Shown here piece by piece: positions 26,455-36,251 of a DNA stretch of 64,000 bases. The position numbers and the translations under genes were made by a program. Position 1 is the stretch's first letter; every line of letters begins with the position of its first letter. Source of the DNA: TMP-7 sp038212445 (lineage in GTDB: Bacteria; Acidobacteriota; Terriglobia; Bryobacterales; Bryobacteraceae); assembly GCA_038212445.1 (NCBI GenBank), contig JBBQUM010000002.1, positions 186,001 through 250,000 on the forward strand, given 5' to 3'. A model generated the notes under the pieces. The model had not been told where the DNA came from. It made no database searches and was given only the letters and a program-made list of their open reading frames with translations.

Positions 26455-29124
26455 ATGTCTCTTGTTCCGGGATCGTGCCGCGGCCCATATGCGATTCTGA
26501 ACGCCATCGGAGCGGGTGGCATGGGCGACGTCTACAAAGCCCGCGACACACGGCTCGATCGTATTGTTGCGCTGAAGGTTTCAAAGGAAGCTTTTACGCA
26601 ACGCTTTGAGCGTGAGGCTCGGGCCGTCGCGGCGCTGAATCATCCCAATATCTGCCAGTTGTACGATGTCGGACCTGACTACCTGGTGATGGAGTTTGTG
26701 GAAGGGGCGCCCATTGCTCCTGTCGATTCGAGTCGCAAACTGCTCGACATCGCGGTGCAGATCGCCGATGGACTGGCTGCGGCACATGCTGCAGGGATCA
26801 TTCACCGCGACCTAAAGCCCGATAACATACTGATCACGCGCGAGGGCCGGGTAAAGATTCTCGACTTCGGCCTAGCAAAGATCGTAACCGCGAACCTGGA
26901 CGAGGGTGCGACGCGGGCGATGACACACACACAGGTGGGCGCGACGCTCGGCACGATCGCATACATGAGTCCGGAACAAGCGCGAGGCGCTGCGGACCTA
27001 AGCGCGCATTCCGACCAGTTTTCGTTTGGACTGGTGCTGTACGAACTTGCGACAGGCAGGCGGCCTTTTCCGCGAGACAGCGCGGCCGAGACGATGACGG
27101 CGATCATCCGCGAAGATGCTGAGCCACTTCCGCCGACCGTGCCTGCACCGTTGCGGTGGGTGGTGGAGCGTCTGCTCGCCAAGGATCCCACAGACCGGTA
27201 TGAGTCGACTCGCGATTTATATCGCGAACTGCGGCAAATCCGTGACCGGCTTTCTGAGAGCACGGTGAGCGGGATTCTGGCGGCGAGTGTAGCGGCGATA
27301 CCGCAGCGGTCCCGGCGCTGGCCGAAGTCCTGGATGATCGGGGCGGGAGTTGTGCTCGGGTTGGTGTGCGGGGTTGCCGGATGGGTACTGCATCCGGCCG
27401 AAGGTGTGGGGAATGTCCGGTTCACGCCCATGGAGGTCACGTGGGAGAACCCCTCCGCTTCCTTTTGGTCACCAGATGGGAAAGGGTTCGCCTATAGTGC
27501 CGGGCCGACTGGCGGGCGCCGCTTGTTTCTGCGTTACATGAACTCTCCTACGCCAGTGCCGTTGACTCGCGATGGAGTTGGCTGGGATCCCGTGGGTTGG
27601 TCGCCGGATAACAAGCGTGTTCTGGTGGTTGGAAAGAATCCGGCGGGCGCTGCTTCACCTTACGCGCTCCTTTCCGTACCGGTGTTCGGGGGTGAGCCGG
27701 ATATGGTGATGGCGATGGACGATCATTTCATCCTGCCGGGGCTGAGGGTATCGGCAGATGGGGCGGCGTTGGTTGCGCTCCGCATCGACGATAGTCGCAA
27801 ATTTACGGTGTCCACGGCATCTCCGGTTGGCTCGCCTTTGAAGCAATACGCCCCGGCACCCTTCGAGACAAACGCATGGTCTAACCAGCCGGAGGCGCGG
27901 TTTTCACCGGACAAGCGATCGATCACGCTGATCGTGGACGCCTTGGAAGGCAGACAGGTATGGAAGTTGCCTTACCCGGCGGGGTCGAAGGCTCCCGAGC
28001 GCATCTTCAGGAGTGTGCCGCAGAACAGTTTTGGTGGGTGGTCATGGTTTGCCAACGGTGGCAGCAGCATCTGGGCCTTTGGAGGTCACCTTTGGGTAGC
28101 GGGCAGTGGTTTGAATCTGCGGCAGGGCCTGACGAGGGGAATTTCGTCGGAATCTCAATCGCAGCCTGCGCTGTCGCCGGATGGAAAGCAATTGCTTTTC
28201 AAGCAGTCGAAAACGGACTACATGATCGTGTCGGCTTCTGTGAGTGACGCTTCGGTGGAGCGGGTGATTTCATCCGAAGTAGCGACTGGAATGCCGGCTT
28301 GGGCATCGCATCGGAAGGCCTTTGTTTATACGAGCGAGCGAAGCGGATCGCCGGCGATCTGGATGCGGGGCGAGGATGGCGACCGCCCGATTGTCACCGC
28401 TGCTTCCTTTCCTGCAGGGACCAGAAGCGTACTCATCGTCCCCACGCTTTCTCCGCAAGCCGACCGTGTGCTGTACACTCGCGGCAGCGGCGGCAGCAAC
28501 GATCAATTCAATTGGATCTCCGCGCTTTCGGGCGGACCGCCGGTAAGGCTAACAAACGCAAAAGATGTCATCGAGTGCGGCGGTTCGTGGTCGCCGGACG
28601 GCAGCCGGATCGTTTACTGGCAGTTCCGAAACGGATTTGTCTCGATCATGCTGGTAAGGACCAATGGCGATGCGACGCCGGCGGTGTTGTGTGAGAAGGC
28701 GGGGAATCCGCTGCCTGAGTGGTCACCTGACGGACAGTGGATCAAGTTCATTGACGGGCGCAGCGCGACCGCAGGTTGGACACTCAGTTCGCCGGACGGG
28801 AAGACGACACAGAGTTTTGGCGAACCGCATACGGTGGCGATGACCTTTTCAGCCAACTCCAAGCAGCTTTACGGAATCCGGGTGGAAACGGATCGCCGTA
28901 CCTTGTACACGATCGACATCGCGACAAAAGCAGTGAAAACGATTGGCGAAATCAGCAAAGACTTCACGCCTGTGAGCTACAACAATCCAGGCCTCCGTCT
29001 CAGCCTATCTCCGGATGGCGGGAGCATTTTGTATCCGGCGACGAGGCGGAGCAGCAGTCTCTGGATGATGGAGGGGTTTGCCGGTTTGGGGTGGGTGGAT
29101 CGACTGCGAGAGATGTTGCCCTGA
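26455..29124 (+). CDS. Membrane Ser/Thr protein kinase with TolB-like propeller
   Basis: 889 residues. Kinase domain 1 to about 265: glycine loop IGAGGMGDVY, Lys41 in VALKV, HRDLKPDN (117-124), DFG (137-139) and GTIAYMSPEQARG, all intact. A basic stretch and one membrane helix follow (about 292-312, MIGAGVVLGLVCGVAGWVL). The remaining 550 residues are PD40/TolB-like beta-propeller repeats (SPDGKGFAY, SPDNKRVLV, SPDGSRIVYW, SPDGQWIKF). The topology puts the kinase inside and the propeller in the periplasm. This arrangement is expanded in Acidobacteriota, where it probably signals envelope state. The ligand is unknown. Monocistronic. Confidence 0.93.
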   Translation: MSLVPGSCRGPYAILNAIGAGGMGDVYKARDTRLDRIVALKVSKEAFTQRFEREARAVAALNHPNICQLYDVGPDYLVMEFVEGAPIAPVDSSRKLLDIAVQIADGLAAAHAAGIIHRDLKPDNILITREGRVKILDFGLAKIVTANLDEGATRAMTHTQVGATLGTIAYMSPEQARGAADLSAHSDQFSFGLVLYELATGRRPFPRDSAAETMTAIIREDAEPLPPTVPAPLRWVVERLLAKDPTDRYESTRDLYRELRQIRDRLSESTVSGILAASVAAIPQRSRRWPKSWMIGAGVVLGLVCGVAGWVLHPAEGVGNVRFTPMEVTWENPSASFWSPDGKGFAYSAGPTGGRRLFLRYMNSPTPVPLTRDGVGWDPVGWSPDNKRVLVVGKNPAGAASPYALLSVPVFGGEPDMVMAMDDHFILPGLRVSADGAALVALRIDDSRKFTVSTASPVGSPLKQYAPAPFETNAWSNQPEARFSPDKRSITLIVDALEGRQVWKLPYPAGSKAPERIFRSVPQNSFGGWSWFANGGSSIWAFGGHLWVAGSGLNLRQGLTRGISSESQSQPALSPDGKQLLFKQSKTDYMIVSASVSDASVERVISSEVATGMPAWASHRKAFVYTSERSGSPAIWMRGEDGDRPIVTAASFPAGTRSVLIVPTLSPQADRVLYTRGSGGSNDQFNWISALSGGPPVRLTNAKDVIECGGSWSPDGSRIVYWQFRNGFVSIMLVRTNGDATPAVLCEKAGNPLPEWSPDGQWIKFIDGRSATAGWTLSSPDGKTTQSFGEPHTVAMTFSANSKQLYGIRVETDRRTLYTIDIATKAVKTIGEISKDFTPVSYNNPGLRLSLSPDGGSILYPATRRSSSLWMMEGFAGLGWVDRLREMLP

Positions 29125-29166
29125 TAGGGCGGTGGCGACGCTGAAGATCGCGGTATAAAAGAAAAC

Positions 29167-30243
29167 GTGCATCTTCCTGTGAATCCTCCGGTTGCGCCGA
29201 TGCTTGCCAAACGTATTGGTGAATTGCCGGAGTCCGGTAGCTGGATGTTCGAACCGAAATGGGACGGATTCCGGACGCTGATTTTCCGCGACGGGGATGA
29301 GGTCTTCATACAGAGCCGGGACGAGAAGCCGCTCAATCGCTATTTCCCGGAACTGGTGGAGCCCATCAAAGCGGGCCTGCCGGCGCAATGCGTGCTGGAC
29401 GGGGAGATCGTCATTGTGAGGGATTCGGGACTCGACTTTGACGCGCTACAGCTACGCCTACATCCGGCGGCGTCGCGGGTGAAGATGCTGTCGGGTCAGA
29501 TTCCAGCTTCGATCGTATTTTTTGACTTACTCAGCGAGGGAGGACGGGATCTGCGCGGCGTTCCGTTTGAGGAGCGGCGGCGGGAGTTGGAGAAACTGGT
29601 CGCGGGGGCGGCGCCTCCGCTTCACTTGACGCCCGCCACGCGTGATCGTCAGGTAGCGGCGGACTGGTTTGGACGGTTCGAAGGCGCGGGGTTGGACGGT
29701 GTGATGGCGAAGGCGCTTTCGGGGATTTACGAGCCGAACAAGCGAGTGATGTTCAAGGTGAAGCACGAGCGGGACTGCGACTGCGTGGTAGCGGGTTTCC
29801 GCTGGCACAAGAAGGGCGAGCGGACCGAAGTGGGCTCGCTGCTGCTGGGACTCTTTGACGACGCGGGTGCGCTGCAGCATGTCGGAGTCTGCGCGAGTTT
29901 CACGGATGCGAAGCGGAAAGAGCTGACGGAATTTCTGGCTCCCTATCGCGAGGACGCGGTGGCGAATCATCCGTGGAAGAGTTGGGCGGAGGCGATGGAG
30001 GCCGGGCAGCGGATGCCGGGCGGGCAGAGCCGGTGGAGTCAGGGCAAGGATTTGTCGTGGGAGCCGCTACGTCCTGAACTGGTGGTGGAAGTGGCTTACG
30101 AGCACATGCAGGGCGACAGATTCCGGCACATGGCGCATTTTCGGCGATGGCGGACGGACAAGCCGCCGAGTGAATGCACGTATGCGCAGTTAGAAGTTGT
30201 AGCGCCGCAGGAGCTAGCTGCTATCTTCGCTACCGGACGCTGA
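29167..30243 (+). CDS. ATP-dependent DNA ligase (LigC/LigD ligase type)
   Basis: 358 residues, GTG start. The adenylation motif is EPKWDGFR with Lys31 as the nucleotidyl acceptor; LDGEIV, FFDLL, GVMAKALSG and FKVKHERDCDCVVAGFRW follow as motifs III to V, then an OB-fold. It seals nicks or double-strand breaks using ATP. No fused polymerase or nuclease domain. Its last 30 bases overlap the convergent polymerase gene, suggesting a stand-alone ligase working with it in Ku-dependent end joining. No Ku gene lies in the window. Confidence 0.92.
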   Translation: MHLPVNPPVAPMLAKRIGELPESGSWMFEPKWDGFRTLIFRDGDEVFIQSRDEKPLNRYFPELVEPIKAGLPAQCVLDGEIVIVRDSGLDFDALQLRLHPAASRVKMLSGQIPASIVFFDLLSEGGRDLRGVPFEERRRELEKLVAGAAPPLHLTPATRDRQVAADWFGRFEGAGLDGVMAKALSGIYEPNKRVMFKVKHERDCDCVVAGFRWHKKGERTEVGSLLLGLFDDAGALQHVGVCASFTDAKRKELTEFLAPYREDAVANHPWKSWAEAMEAGQRMPGGQSRWSQGKDLSWEPLRPELVVEVAYEHMQGDRFRHMAHFRRWRTDKPPSECTYAQLEVVAPQELAAIFATGR

Positions 30244-31563
30244 TTTCTTCTTTGCGGCGGCTGCGGCTCGAAGAGTGCGCCATTCGCGCGTAGGGTCGTC
30301 GTCGGGGTCGGGGGTCTGCTGGGCGGGCCGTTCGTCCTCGGGGACGTGACGCAGATTCAGGCGAATGCGGGTCCAAGTGGACGAGCGTCCACGCATGGAA
30401 TCTATCAGGACATCGTCAACGGCGAGAAGTCCTGCGACCTTGGGATGTTTCGCCTTCCAACGCTCGAGGCCCGCGAGGGCAGCCTCCTTGCTTGTGCTGT
30501 TGGCGATGGTGACCAGCGGCATTTTGGTTCTGGCAGGCGCCTTCTTAGCGGGAGCTTTTCTTGCGGCTCGCGATGGAGCGATGCGGGGCGACTCGCCTTC
30601 CATCTTGCGGAAATGGGGCGGCCAGGGAGCGTCACCGAGTCCTTCGGCCTGATCCTTGTCGGCGAGTTCAAGCAGTTGGTCGAGGGAACCGGCGGCGGCA
30701 TCCATGCCGGCGTGGGGATTGCCGGTTTCGGCGAAACGCTTGGGGACGGTGAGGACGGTGAAGTCGGCGGGGTCGCAATCGGGGACCTCGGCCCATTCGA
30801 GAGGCGTGGAGACGCGGGCGTCGGGGAGGGGGCGGACGGAGTAGGCCGAGCAGGTGGTGCGGTCCTTGGCGTTCTGGTTGTAGTCGAGGAAGACGCCGTG
30901 GCGTTCCTCCTTCCACCATTTCGAACTGGCGAGGGCGGGCAGGCGGCGCTCGACGGCGCGGGAGAGGGCGACGGCGGCGCGGCGGACCTGGCTGAAGGTC
31001 CAGCGGGGATGGATGCGGACGTTGATGTGCATGCCGCGAGAGCCGCTGGTTTTGGGCCAGCCGTGGAGTCCCACGTCGTGGAGGAGGGCTTGCACTTCGA
31101 GGGCGACTTTACGCACGTCGTCCCATTGGACGCCGGGTCCAGGGTCGAGATCGATGCGGAGTTCGTCGGGATGGTCGAGGTCGGCGGAGCGGACGGGGTG
31201 GGGATGGAGTTCGATGCAGCCGAGGTTGACGATCCAGGCGAGGCCGGCGGCGTCGTCGACGACGATTTCTTGGGCGGTGCGGCCGGAGGGGAATGAGAGG
31301 GTGACGGTGCGGAGCCAGTCGGGTCGGCCGTCGGGGGCGCGTTTTTGGTAGAAGGCATCGCCGTCGGCGCCGTTGACGAAGCGTTTGAGGACGATGGGGC
31401 GGTCGCGGATGCCGGCGAGGGCGCCTGGGGCGACGGAGAGGTAGTACTGGACGAGGTCGAGCTTGGAGAGCTTGATTTGCTTGGAGAAATAGGGCTTGTC
31501 AGGGTGGGAGACGCGGACGTCGCGACCGTCGACGGAGAGGATTTCGGCGGTTTCTTTGCTCAC
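30214..31563 (-). CDS. LigD-type polymerase/primase domain protein
   Basis: 449 residues. Residues 1 to about 300 form the archaeo-eukaryotic primase-like PolDom of bacterial NHEJ: SHPDKPYFSKQIKLSKLDL, VLKRFVNG, the catalytic DLDPGPG (138-144), TSGSRGMHINVRI and DYNQNAKDRTTCSAYSVRP. It fills gaps with ribo- or deoxynucleotides at broken ends. An Ala/Lys/Arg-rich linker (about 335-350) leads to a C-terminal segment of about 100 residues (TSKEAALAGLERWKAKHPK) that I do not recognise. It is convergent with the ligase gene and overlaps it by 30 bp. Confidence 0.92.
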   Translation of the reverse strand: MSKETAEILSVDGRDVRVSHPDKPYFSKQIKLSKLDLVQYYLSVAPGALAGIRDRPIVLKRFVNGADGDAFYQKRAPDGRPDWLRTVTLSFPSGRTAQEIVVDDAAGLAWIVNLGCIELHPHPVRSADLDHPDELRIDLDPGPGVQWDDVRKVALEVQALLHDVGLHGWPKTSGSRGMHINVRIHPRWTFSQVRRAAVALSRAVERRLPALASSKWWKEERHGVFLDYNQNAKDRTTCSAYSVRPLPDARVSTPLEWAEVPDCDPADFTVLTVPKRFAETGNPHAGMDAAAGSLDQLLELADKDQAEGLGDAPWPPHFRKMEGESPRIAPSRAARKAPAKKAPARTKMPLVTIANSTSKEAALAGLERWKAKHPKVAGLLAVDDVLIDSMRGRSSTWTRIRLNLRHVPEDERPAQQTPDPDDDPTREWRTLRAAAAAKKKSASGSEDSS

Positions 31564-31682
31564 CAGAACAGGCTACAACGAAATGGCGGGGCGCGGGTTT
31601 ACTTTGGTCGGACACAGGCGGTGTCTGGCACAGTCGGTGGTGTTTGGATGCAAGGGGTTAGCGGGGAGATAGTTGTTGTCAA

Positions 31683-31730
31683 AATCGGTCTCTGACACCG
31701 ATTAAATTTAATTGGTCTCTGACACCGGTT
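31683..31730. repeat. Palindromic repeat pair (copies G and H)
   Basis: Copy G at 31683-31703 is exact; copy H at 31710-31730 has one mismatch in each arm. The spacing is 6 bp, as in the D-E pair. The pair lies in the 300-bp region between the polymerase gene and the TonB receptor. I see no gene in that region and no obvious gene fragment beside these copies. Confidence 0.85.
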
Positions 31731-31757
31731 TAAGGGGGGTGGCCACTTGTTGGGGAT

Positions 31758-31788
31758 GTTTCGCCACGGCTGAGTGCCGTTTCGCCAC
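31758..31788 (+). promoter_or_regulatory. Direct repeat upstream of the TonB receptor gene
   Basis: GTTTCGCCAC occurs at 31758-31767 and again at 31779-31788, exactly 21 bp apart, about 75-105 bp before the ATG. Two helical turns of spacing fits a cooperative regulator site, but no regulator is known. Confidence 0.35.
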
Positions 31789-31863
31789 TAAATTGTCGAC
31801 TTGGCCCCGAAGGAGAGTTAGGGTCTAGAGAATCATCGGCCTGATCCGAGATAGGGGTGCTAA

Positions 31864-34800
31864 ATGAAAACTCTCCAGAAGATACTCTTTGTGTGCGCGA
31901 TGCTGCTTTCGGTTTGTCCCGCGCAGGATACGGCGGGTCGAATTGTGGGCACAATCACCGATGCGCAAGGCGCTGCTGTCGTGGGGGCGCACATTGTTGC
32001 GACCAACGTGGCGACCGGAATCAAGAATGAAACCCGCAGCGACACAAGCGGTGATTTTCAATTTCCAAGACTGCCGATCGGGGCCTACCAGGTGTCCGCG
32101 GAACAGGCAGGATTCCGGCGGTCGCAGACTTCAGTGGAGCGGCTCGAGATCAACTCAACTTTGAAGTTCGACGTAGCGCTCGAAGTGGGCGCGGTCACCG
32201 AGATGGTGGAGGTGGCGAGCCGGGCGGTGGGTGTGGAGACGGTGGTACCGACAATTGGACAGACGGTGACCAGCCAGTCGATCGAGAATTTACCCTTGAA
32301 CGGACGAAACACGCTGACGCTGGCGCTGCTGCAGCCGGGCGTTACGCCGACGTCGGACCGTTCGTGCCCGGCGTGCAACTTCAGCGTCGCAGGGTCGAAG
32401 GGAGACTCGGTGACGTTTCTTCTGGACGGCGGCATAAACAACAACCTGCTCGACAACAGTGTGGTGTTCAACCCCAACCCGGACACGATTCAGGAGTTCA
32501 GAATTCTCACGAGCAACTATACGGCCGAGTTCGGGCGCAACGCAGGCGGCATTGTGAGCACGGTGGTGAAGTCGGGCACCAACAACTATCACGGCAGTCT
32601 ATTTGAATATCTGCGCAACAACGCGATGAATGCGACACCATTCTTCAACAACGCCAACGGGCTGCCGGCGCCGGTGTTGAAGCGGAACCAATTCGGCGGC
32701 ACGCTCGGCGGACCGATCACAGTGCCGAAGGTGGTAAACGGGAAGGACCGGTTGTTCTTCTTTTTCGGATGGCAGTCGCAACGGCAGAGCGCGCTGATTC
32801 AGAATCCGTCAGTGGTAACCTACACGCCGCGCGAACTGACCGGAGATTTCTCGCAGTCGAACGTGTCGCGTACGGGACCGGATGCCGGTGTGGTGGCGTT
32901 CCTCCAGAAGTATCCGTTCTTCCAGGCCAATCCTGCTCTGGCTTCGCGGGGCATTATCGATCCCACACGCATCAATACTGTGCTGCAGAACTACATCAAG
33001 GCGGGGTTGGTACCGACGTCGGCGAGCGGCACGCTATTCCCGCAGGGCAGCCAGACGCTGAACTATGACGAGTACTTGGGAAAGACGGACATCGCGATAA
33101 CGCAGAACGATCGCGTCTCGGTGCTGCTGGGCTACCGCAATCCGCTGACGTTGGCGCCTTTTTCGGCTGAAGGCAACGTCCCTGGATATCCTGTGACGAC
33201 GAGCCAAAAGCAGTCCTTTGGCAACATCAGTTACACGCGCACGTTCACGCCAGGGCTATTGAACGAAGCGCGGTTCACCGCGCAGCGGAATAACACGTTC
33301 CAGAATGTGCCGGCGGTGAAGCTGCCGACGCCCGCACAGCTCGGCATCACGGGCATTACACCTGACAATGCGGTAGGACCAACGCAACTACGATTCGACA
33401 GCGGGTTAAGACTCGGCTTCAGCCGCGGCGGTCCGACGGCGCTGATCGACAATACGTTCGCGTTCATGGACAATCTGACGTGGATCAAGGGTCATCATTC
33501 GCTGAAGACCGGATTCGTCTACTCGCCTTTCCAGGACAACACGGTTTACGACTTCTACGTGACAGGACGCTTCCGGTTCCGTTCGGCGGCGCGCAACAGT
33601 TCGGGAAGCGATCTAGCTGACGCGCTCTTCGGGCTGCCCGATTCCTACCAGCAATTCCCTGAGGCTCCGTCCAACATTCGCTCGTACAACATTGCCGGCT
33701 TCTTCCAGGACGAGTGGAAGGTGACGCCGCGGCTAACGCTGACGCTGGGATTGCGGTATGAGTACAGTTCGCCGAAGACGGATCTGCAAGGACGGTCGTT
33801 CACACTGGCGTTGAATCAGCAGTCGACGCGGTTCCCGAAGGCACCCGAGGGGCTGTTGTTTCCCGGTGACAAGGGCGCTCCGACGGGCGCCAATTTCCCG
33901 GACAAAAACGACTGGTCTCCGCGTTTTGGCTTTGCCTGGGCGGCTACGCCGAAGACGAGCGTGCGCGGCGGATTTGGGTTCTTCTACGACATCCTGAAGG
34001 GTGAGGACAACCTGCAATTCAACGGTCAGGCGCCGTTTTTCGGTTACAGCTTCTTCCGTTATCCGTCGATCACCGGCGGCATCAATTCGGAAGTCCAGTT
34101 CCTGATCGATCCCTATAAATCGACTGGAAACGTGAATACGTTCCCGTCGCGGCCGCCACCATCAAACCTGGATTTTGGAGCTTCGGGATTTCTGCCGATC
34201 GGTGGGAGCAGCGTGTTCTTCGTAGACCCGAAGCTGCGCACGCCTTACGTGATGCAGTTCAACCTGAGTGTGCAGCGCGAACTGGCTCGCGGACTGGTGA
34301 CCGAGTTCAGCTATCTCGGATCGCAGACGCGCAAGAACACGATTCTAGTGGAAGCGAATCCGTTTATTCTGGGCACCGAAGACCGCCGGTTTGATTTGCA
34401 GAAAGGTGTCGAAGCAGGCGACTTCATCAACATGGCGGAGTTCAAGAATGGAGTGAACGGCAACTATAACGGACTGACAGCTAGTCTGACGAAGCGCATG
34501 ACGAGTTCTCCGCTTGGCAACACGTTCTTCACTCTGGCATGGACGTGGTCGCACACGCTGAACAACGGCGAGGGATTCCGGGAGACAAACTCGGCGCTGC
34601 CAGCGTACAACTGGCGTCAGTTCTACGCATCGGGTGATAATGACATTCGTCACCGGATCGTGCTGAGCGGCGGTTGGGATTTGCCTTTCGGCAAGAGCTC
34701 GTCAAAACAGTGGGTAAAGCAGACGGCGGGCGGGTGGTCGCTTTTCCCGATCGTGACGTTCCGTACAGGTTTCCCGCTCGACATATTCTCGGGCGGCTCA

Positions 34801-35232
34801 GCGGATGACGGTGTTCCTGGTCCTTCAGGCGCGGGCGATACTGACCTGATCAAACCCAACCTGATCGGCGGTAGTGTGACGACGTTCGATCCACATCGCA
34901 AGCAAAAACTGGCGGGATCGAGCGGCAACTACTATTTCAATCCTGCTAACTTCGTGCTTCCCGACGAAGTGGCGGGGAAGTTCACATACGGTACGTTGGG
35001 GCGTAACGCGTTTCGCGGTCCTGGGCGGACGAATGTGGATTTCGCGGTAGTGAAGGCGAACACGTTCTTCGGCGAGCGGCTTCACAGCGAGTTCCGGGCG
35101 GAGGCGTTCAACATCCTCAACCACACGGAATTCAGTGATCCTCAATTGAATATGCTGTCGGGCGTGTTCGGGCAGATATCGACGACGGCTGCTCCGCGCA
35201 TTCTTCAGTTGGCGTTACGGCTTAAATTCTGA
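31864..35232 (+). CDS. TonB-dependent receptor with carboxypeptidase-like N-domain (Oar type)
   Basis: 1122 residues. Signal peptide (ILFVCAMLLSVCPAQ), then a carboxypeptidase regulatory-like beta-sandwich (about 25-110, GRIVGTITDAQGAAVVGAHI). Next come a plug-like region (NLPLNGRNTLTLALLQPGV, FLLDGGINNN) and a long 22-strand-type barrel ending in aromatic LALRLKF. This outer-membrane family is highly expanded in Acidobacteriota and is thought to import large substrates, possibly glycans or peptides. No TonB box is obvious. The ligand is unknown. The gene stands alone. Confidence 0.93.
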   Translation: MKTLQKILFVCAMLLSVCPAQDTAGRIVGTITDAQGAAVVGAHIVATNVATGIKNETRSDTSGDFQFPRLPIGAYQVSAEQAGFRRSQTSVERLEINSTLKFDVALEVGAVTEMVEVASRAVGVETVVPTIGQTVTSQSIENLPLNGRNTLTLALLQPGVTPTSDRSCPACNFSVAGSKGDSVTFLLDGGINNNLLDNSVVFNPNPDTIQEFRILTSNYTAEFGRNAGGIVSTVVKSGTNNYHGSLFEYLRNNAMNATPFFNNANGLPAPVLKRNQFGGTLGGPITVPKVVNGKDRLFFFFGWQSQRQSALIQNPSVVTYTPRELTGDFSQSNVSRTGPDAGVVAFLQKYPFFQANPALASRGIIDPTRINTVLQNYIKAGLVPTSASGTLFPQGSQTLNYDEYLGKTDIAITQNDRVSVLLGYRNPLTLAPFSAEGNVPGYPVTTSQKQSFGNISYTRTFTPGLLNEARFTAQRNNTFQNVPAVKLPTPAQLGITGITPDNAVGPTQLRFDSGLRLGFSRGGPTALIDNTFAFMDNLTWIKGHHSLKTGFVYSPFQDNTVYDFYVTGRFRFRSAARNSSGSDLADALFGLPDSYQQFPEAPSNIRSYNIAGFFQDEWKVTPRLTLTLGLRYEYSSPKTDLQGRSFTLALNQQSTRFPKAPEGLLFPGDKGAPTGANFPDKNDWSPRFGFAWAATPKTSVRGGFGFFYDILKGEDNLQFNGQAPFFGYSFFRYPSITGGINSEVQFLIDPYKSTGNVNTFPSRPPPSNLDFGASGFLPIGGSSVFFVDPKLRTPYVMQFNLSVQRELARGLVTEFSYLGSQTRKNTILVEANPFILGTEDRRFDLQKGVEAGDFINMAEFKNGVNGNYNGLTASLTKRMTSSPLGNTFFTLAWTWSHTLNNGEGFRETNSALPAYNWRQFYASGDNDIRHRIVLSGGWDLPFGKSSSKQWVKQTAGGWSLFPIVTFRTGFPLDIFSGGSADDGVPGPSGAGDTDLIKPNLIGGSVTTFDPHRKQKLAGSSGNYYFNPANFVLPDEVAGKFTYGTLGRNAFRGPGRTNVDFAVVKANTFFGERLHSEFRAEAFNILNHTEFSDPQLNMLSGVFGQISTTAAPRILQLALRLKF

Positions 35233-35435
35233 TTTCCGGCCTCGTGCTCTGGGACGGGACAGTTCGGGAGTCCGCAGGCGGCGGCGCTGATTCCGTAACC
35301 TGGTGCACCGGGGGCGGTAAGGGTGTCTTCGAGGTGATTTTTTAGGACCGCGCCTGCCTGCAATTTTGTGTCGCACTGGATCGTGTCAGGGCGGCATGGA
35401 AGGCCAAGCAAGGCACCAGGTCCGGCTGCAATGCG

Positions 35436-36224
35436 CTACCTCGTTAACTTCCGCGAGGGGACGAAGAAGTCCTTGGAGGTGAGGCCGCAATCCTTGGCGA
35501 TCTTGAGGCAATGGTTAATTTCGCCGATTCCGTGGGCGTGCTGGTTTGAGCCGATGGAGAACTTTGCGCCGGCGGCTTTGGCGCGGCGAATGAAAGTGGC
35601 GCTGGGGATTTGGTAGTGGGCGTTGAGTTCGATGGCGACGTTGTTTTTTACGGCGGCGGCGATGACGCGGTCCATGCGGTCGGGAGTCCAGAGTTCGTCA
35701 TAGCGAGCCTTGAGAGTCTCAGGGAGAAAGGTCGGATTGGCCCAAATCTGGATGGGCTGGGCGACGACGCGTACGGTGAATTCAACGTAGCGGTCCATGA
35801 ATTCCTGAGGGTCGGCAAAGGTCACACCGGGGCGCCAGATGCGGATGCTGCTGCCGCTGGGGTCGGGAAGGATGAGGGCGTCGGCGGCGATGTAGTCAAG
35901 CTTGCCGAGCAACTCGCTTGAGAGGCACTTGCGCCATTCGAAGCCGTAGACCTGCATGCCGCGCCACATGGGCTGGCCGTCCATGCCTTGTATAAACGCA
36001 GCGAGGGTTTTGTCGTCGTGAATTTCGCCGGAGCAGCCGCCCTCACCGAGTACGCCGAAGTGGACTCCGAGCTTTTGAGACAGAGCGGCCGCTTCAGACG
36101 GGGTGAGGCTCTTCTGCTCTTTGTTGTCGGAATCCAGGTGAACGTGAAGGTCGACTCTGGGTGGGCCGGCGGCGCCAAAGACACAGGCCGCGGCGAGGAT
36201 CAGGGGGAAGAAAGATTTGAGCAC
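35436..36224 (-). CDS. Exported PHP-like metal-dependent hydrolase
   Basis: 262 residues with a signal peptide (FFPLILAAACVFGAAG). Metal-binding candidates: DLHVHLD (His27, His29), GEGGCSGE, ELNAHYQIPS and GSNQHAHGIGE. The arrangement resembles the polymerase-and-histidinol-phosphatase (PHP) superfamily. The substrate may be a phosphoester; that is inference. It lies 27 bp downstream of the ruined permease gene on the same strand. About 200 bp between it and the receptor gene hold nothing I can name. Confidence 0.75.
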   Translation of the reverse strand: MLKSFFPLILAAACVFGAAGPPRVDLHVHLDSDNKEQKSLTPSEAAALSQKLGVHFGVLGEGGCSGEIHDDKTLAAFIQGMDGQPMWRGMQVYGFEWRKCLSSELLGKLDYIAADALILPDPSGSSIRIWRPGVTFADPQEFMDRYVEFTVRVVAQPIQIWANPTFLPETLKARYDELWTPDRMDRVIAAAVKNNVAIELNAHYQIPSATFIRRAKAAGAKFSIGSNQHAHGIGEINHCLKIAKDCGLTSKDFFVPSRKLTR

Positions 36225-36251
36225 GGGATTGAATCCGTGCTCAGTATATAG

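Noticed and set aside
30346..31296. 316-residue open frame on the plus strand
   Set aside because: Antisense to the polymerase gene; low-complexity Gly/Asp/Val.
35233..35435. Minus-strand frame in the gap after the TonB receptor
   Set aside because: Cys/Pro-rich translation without homology that I can name; not enough evidence for a gene.
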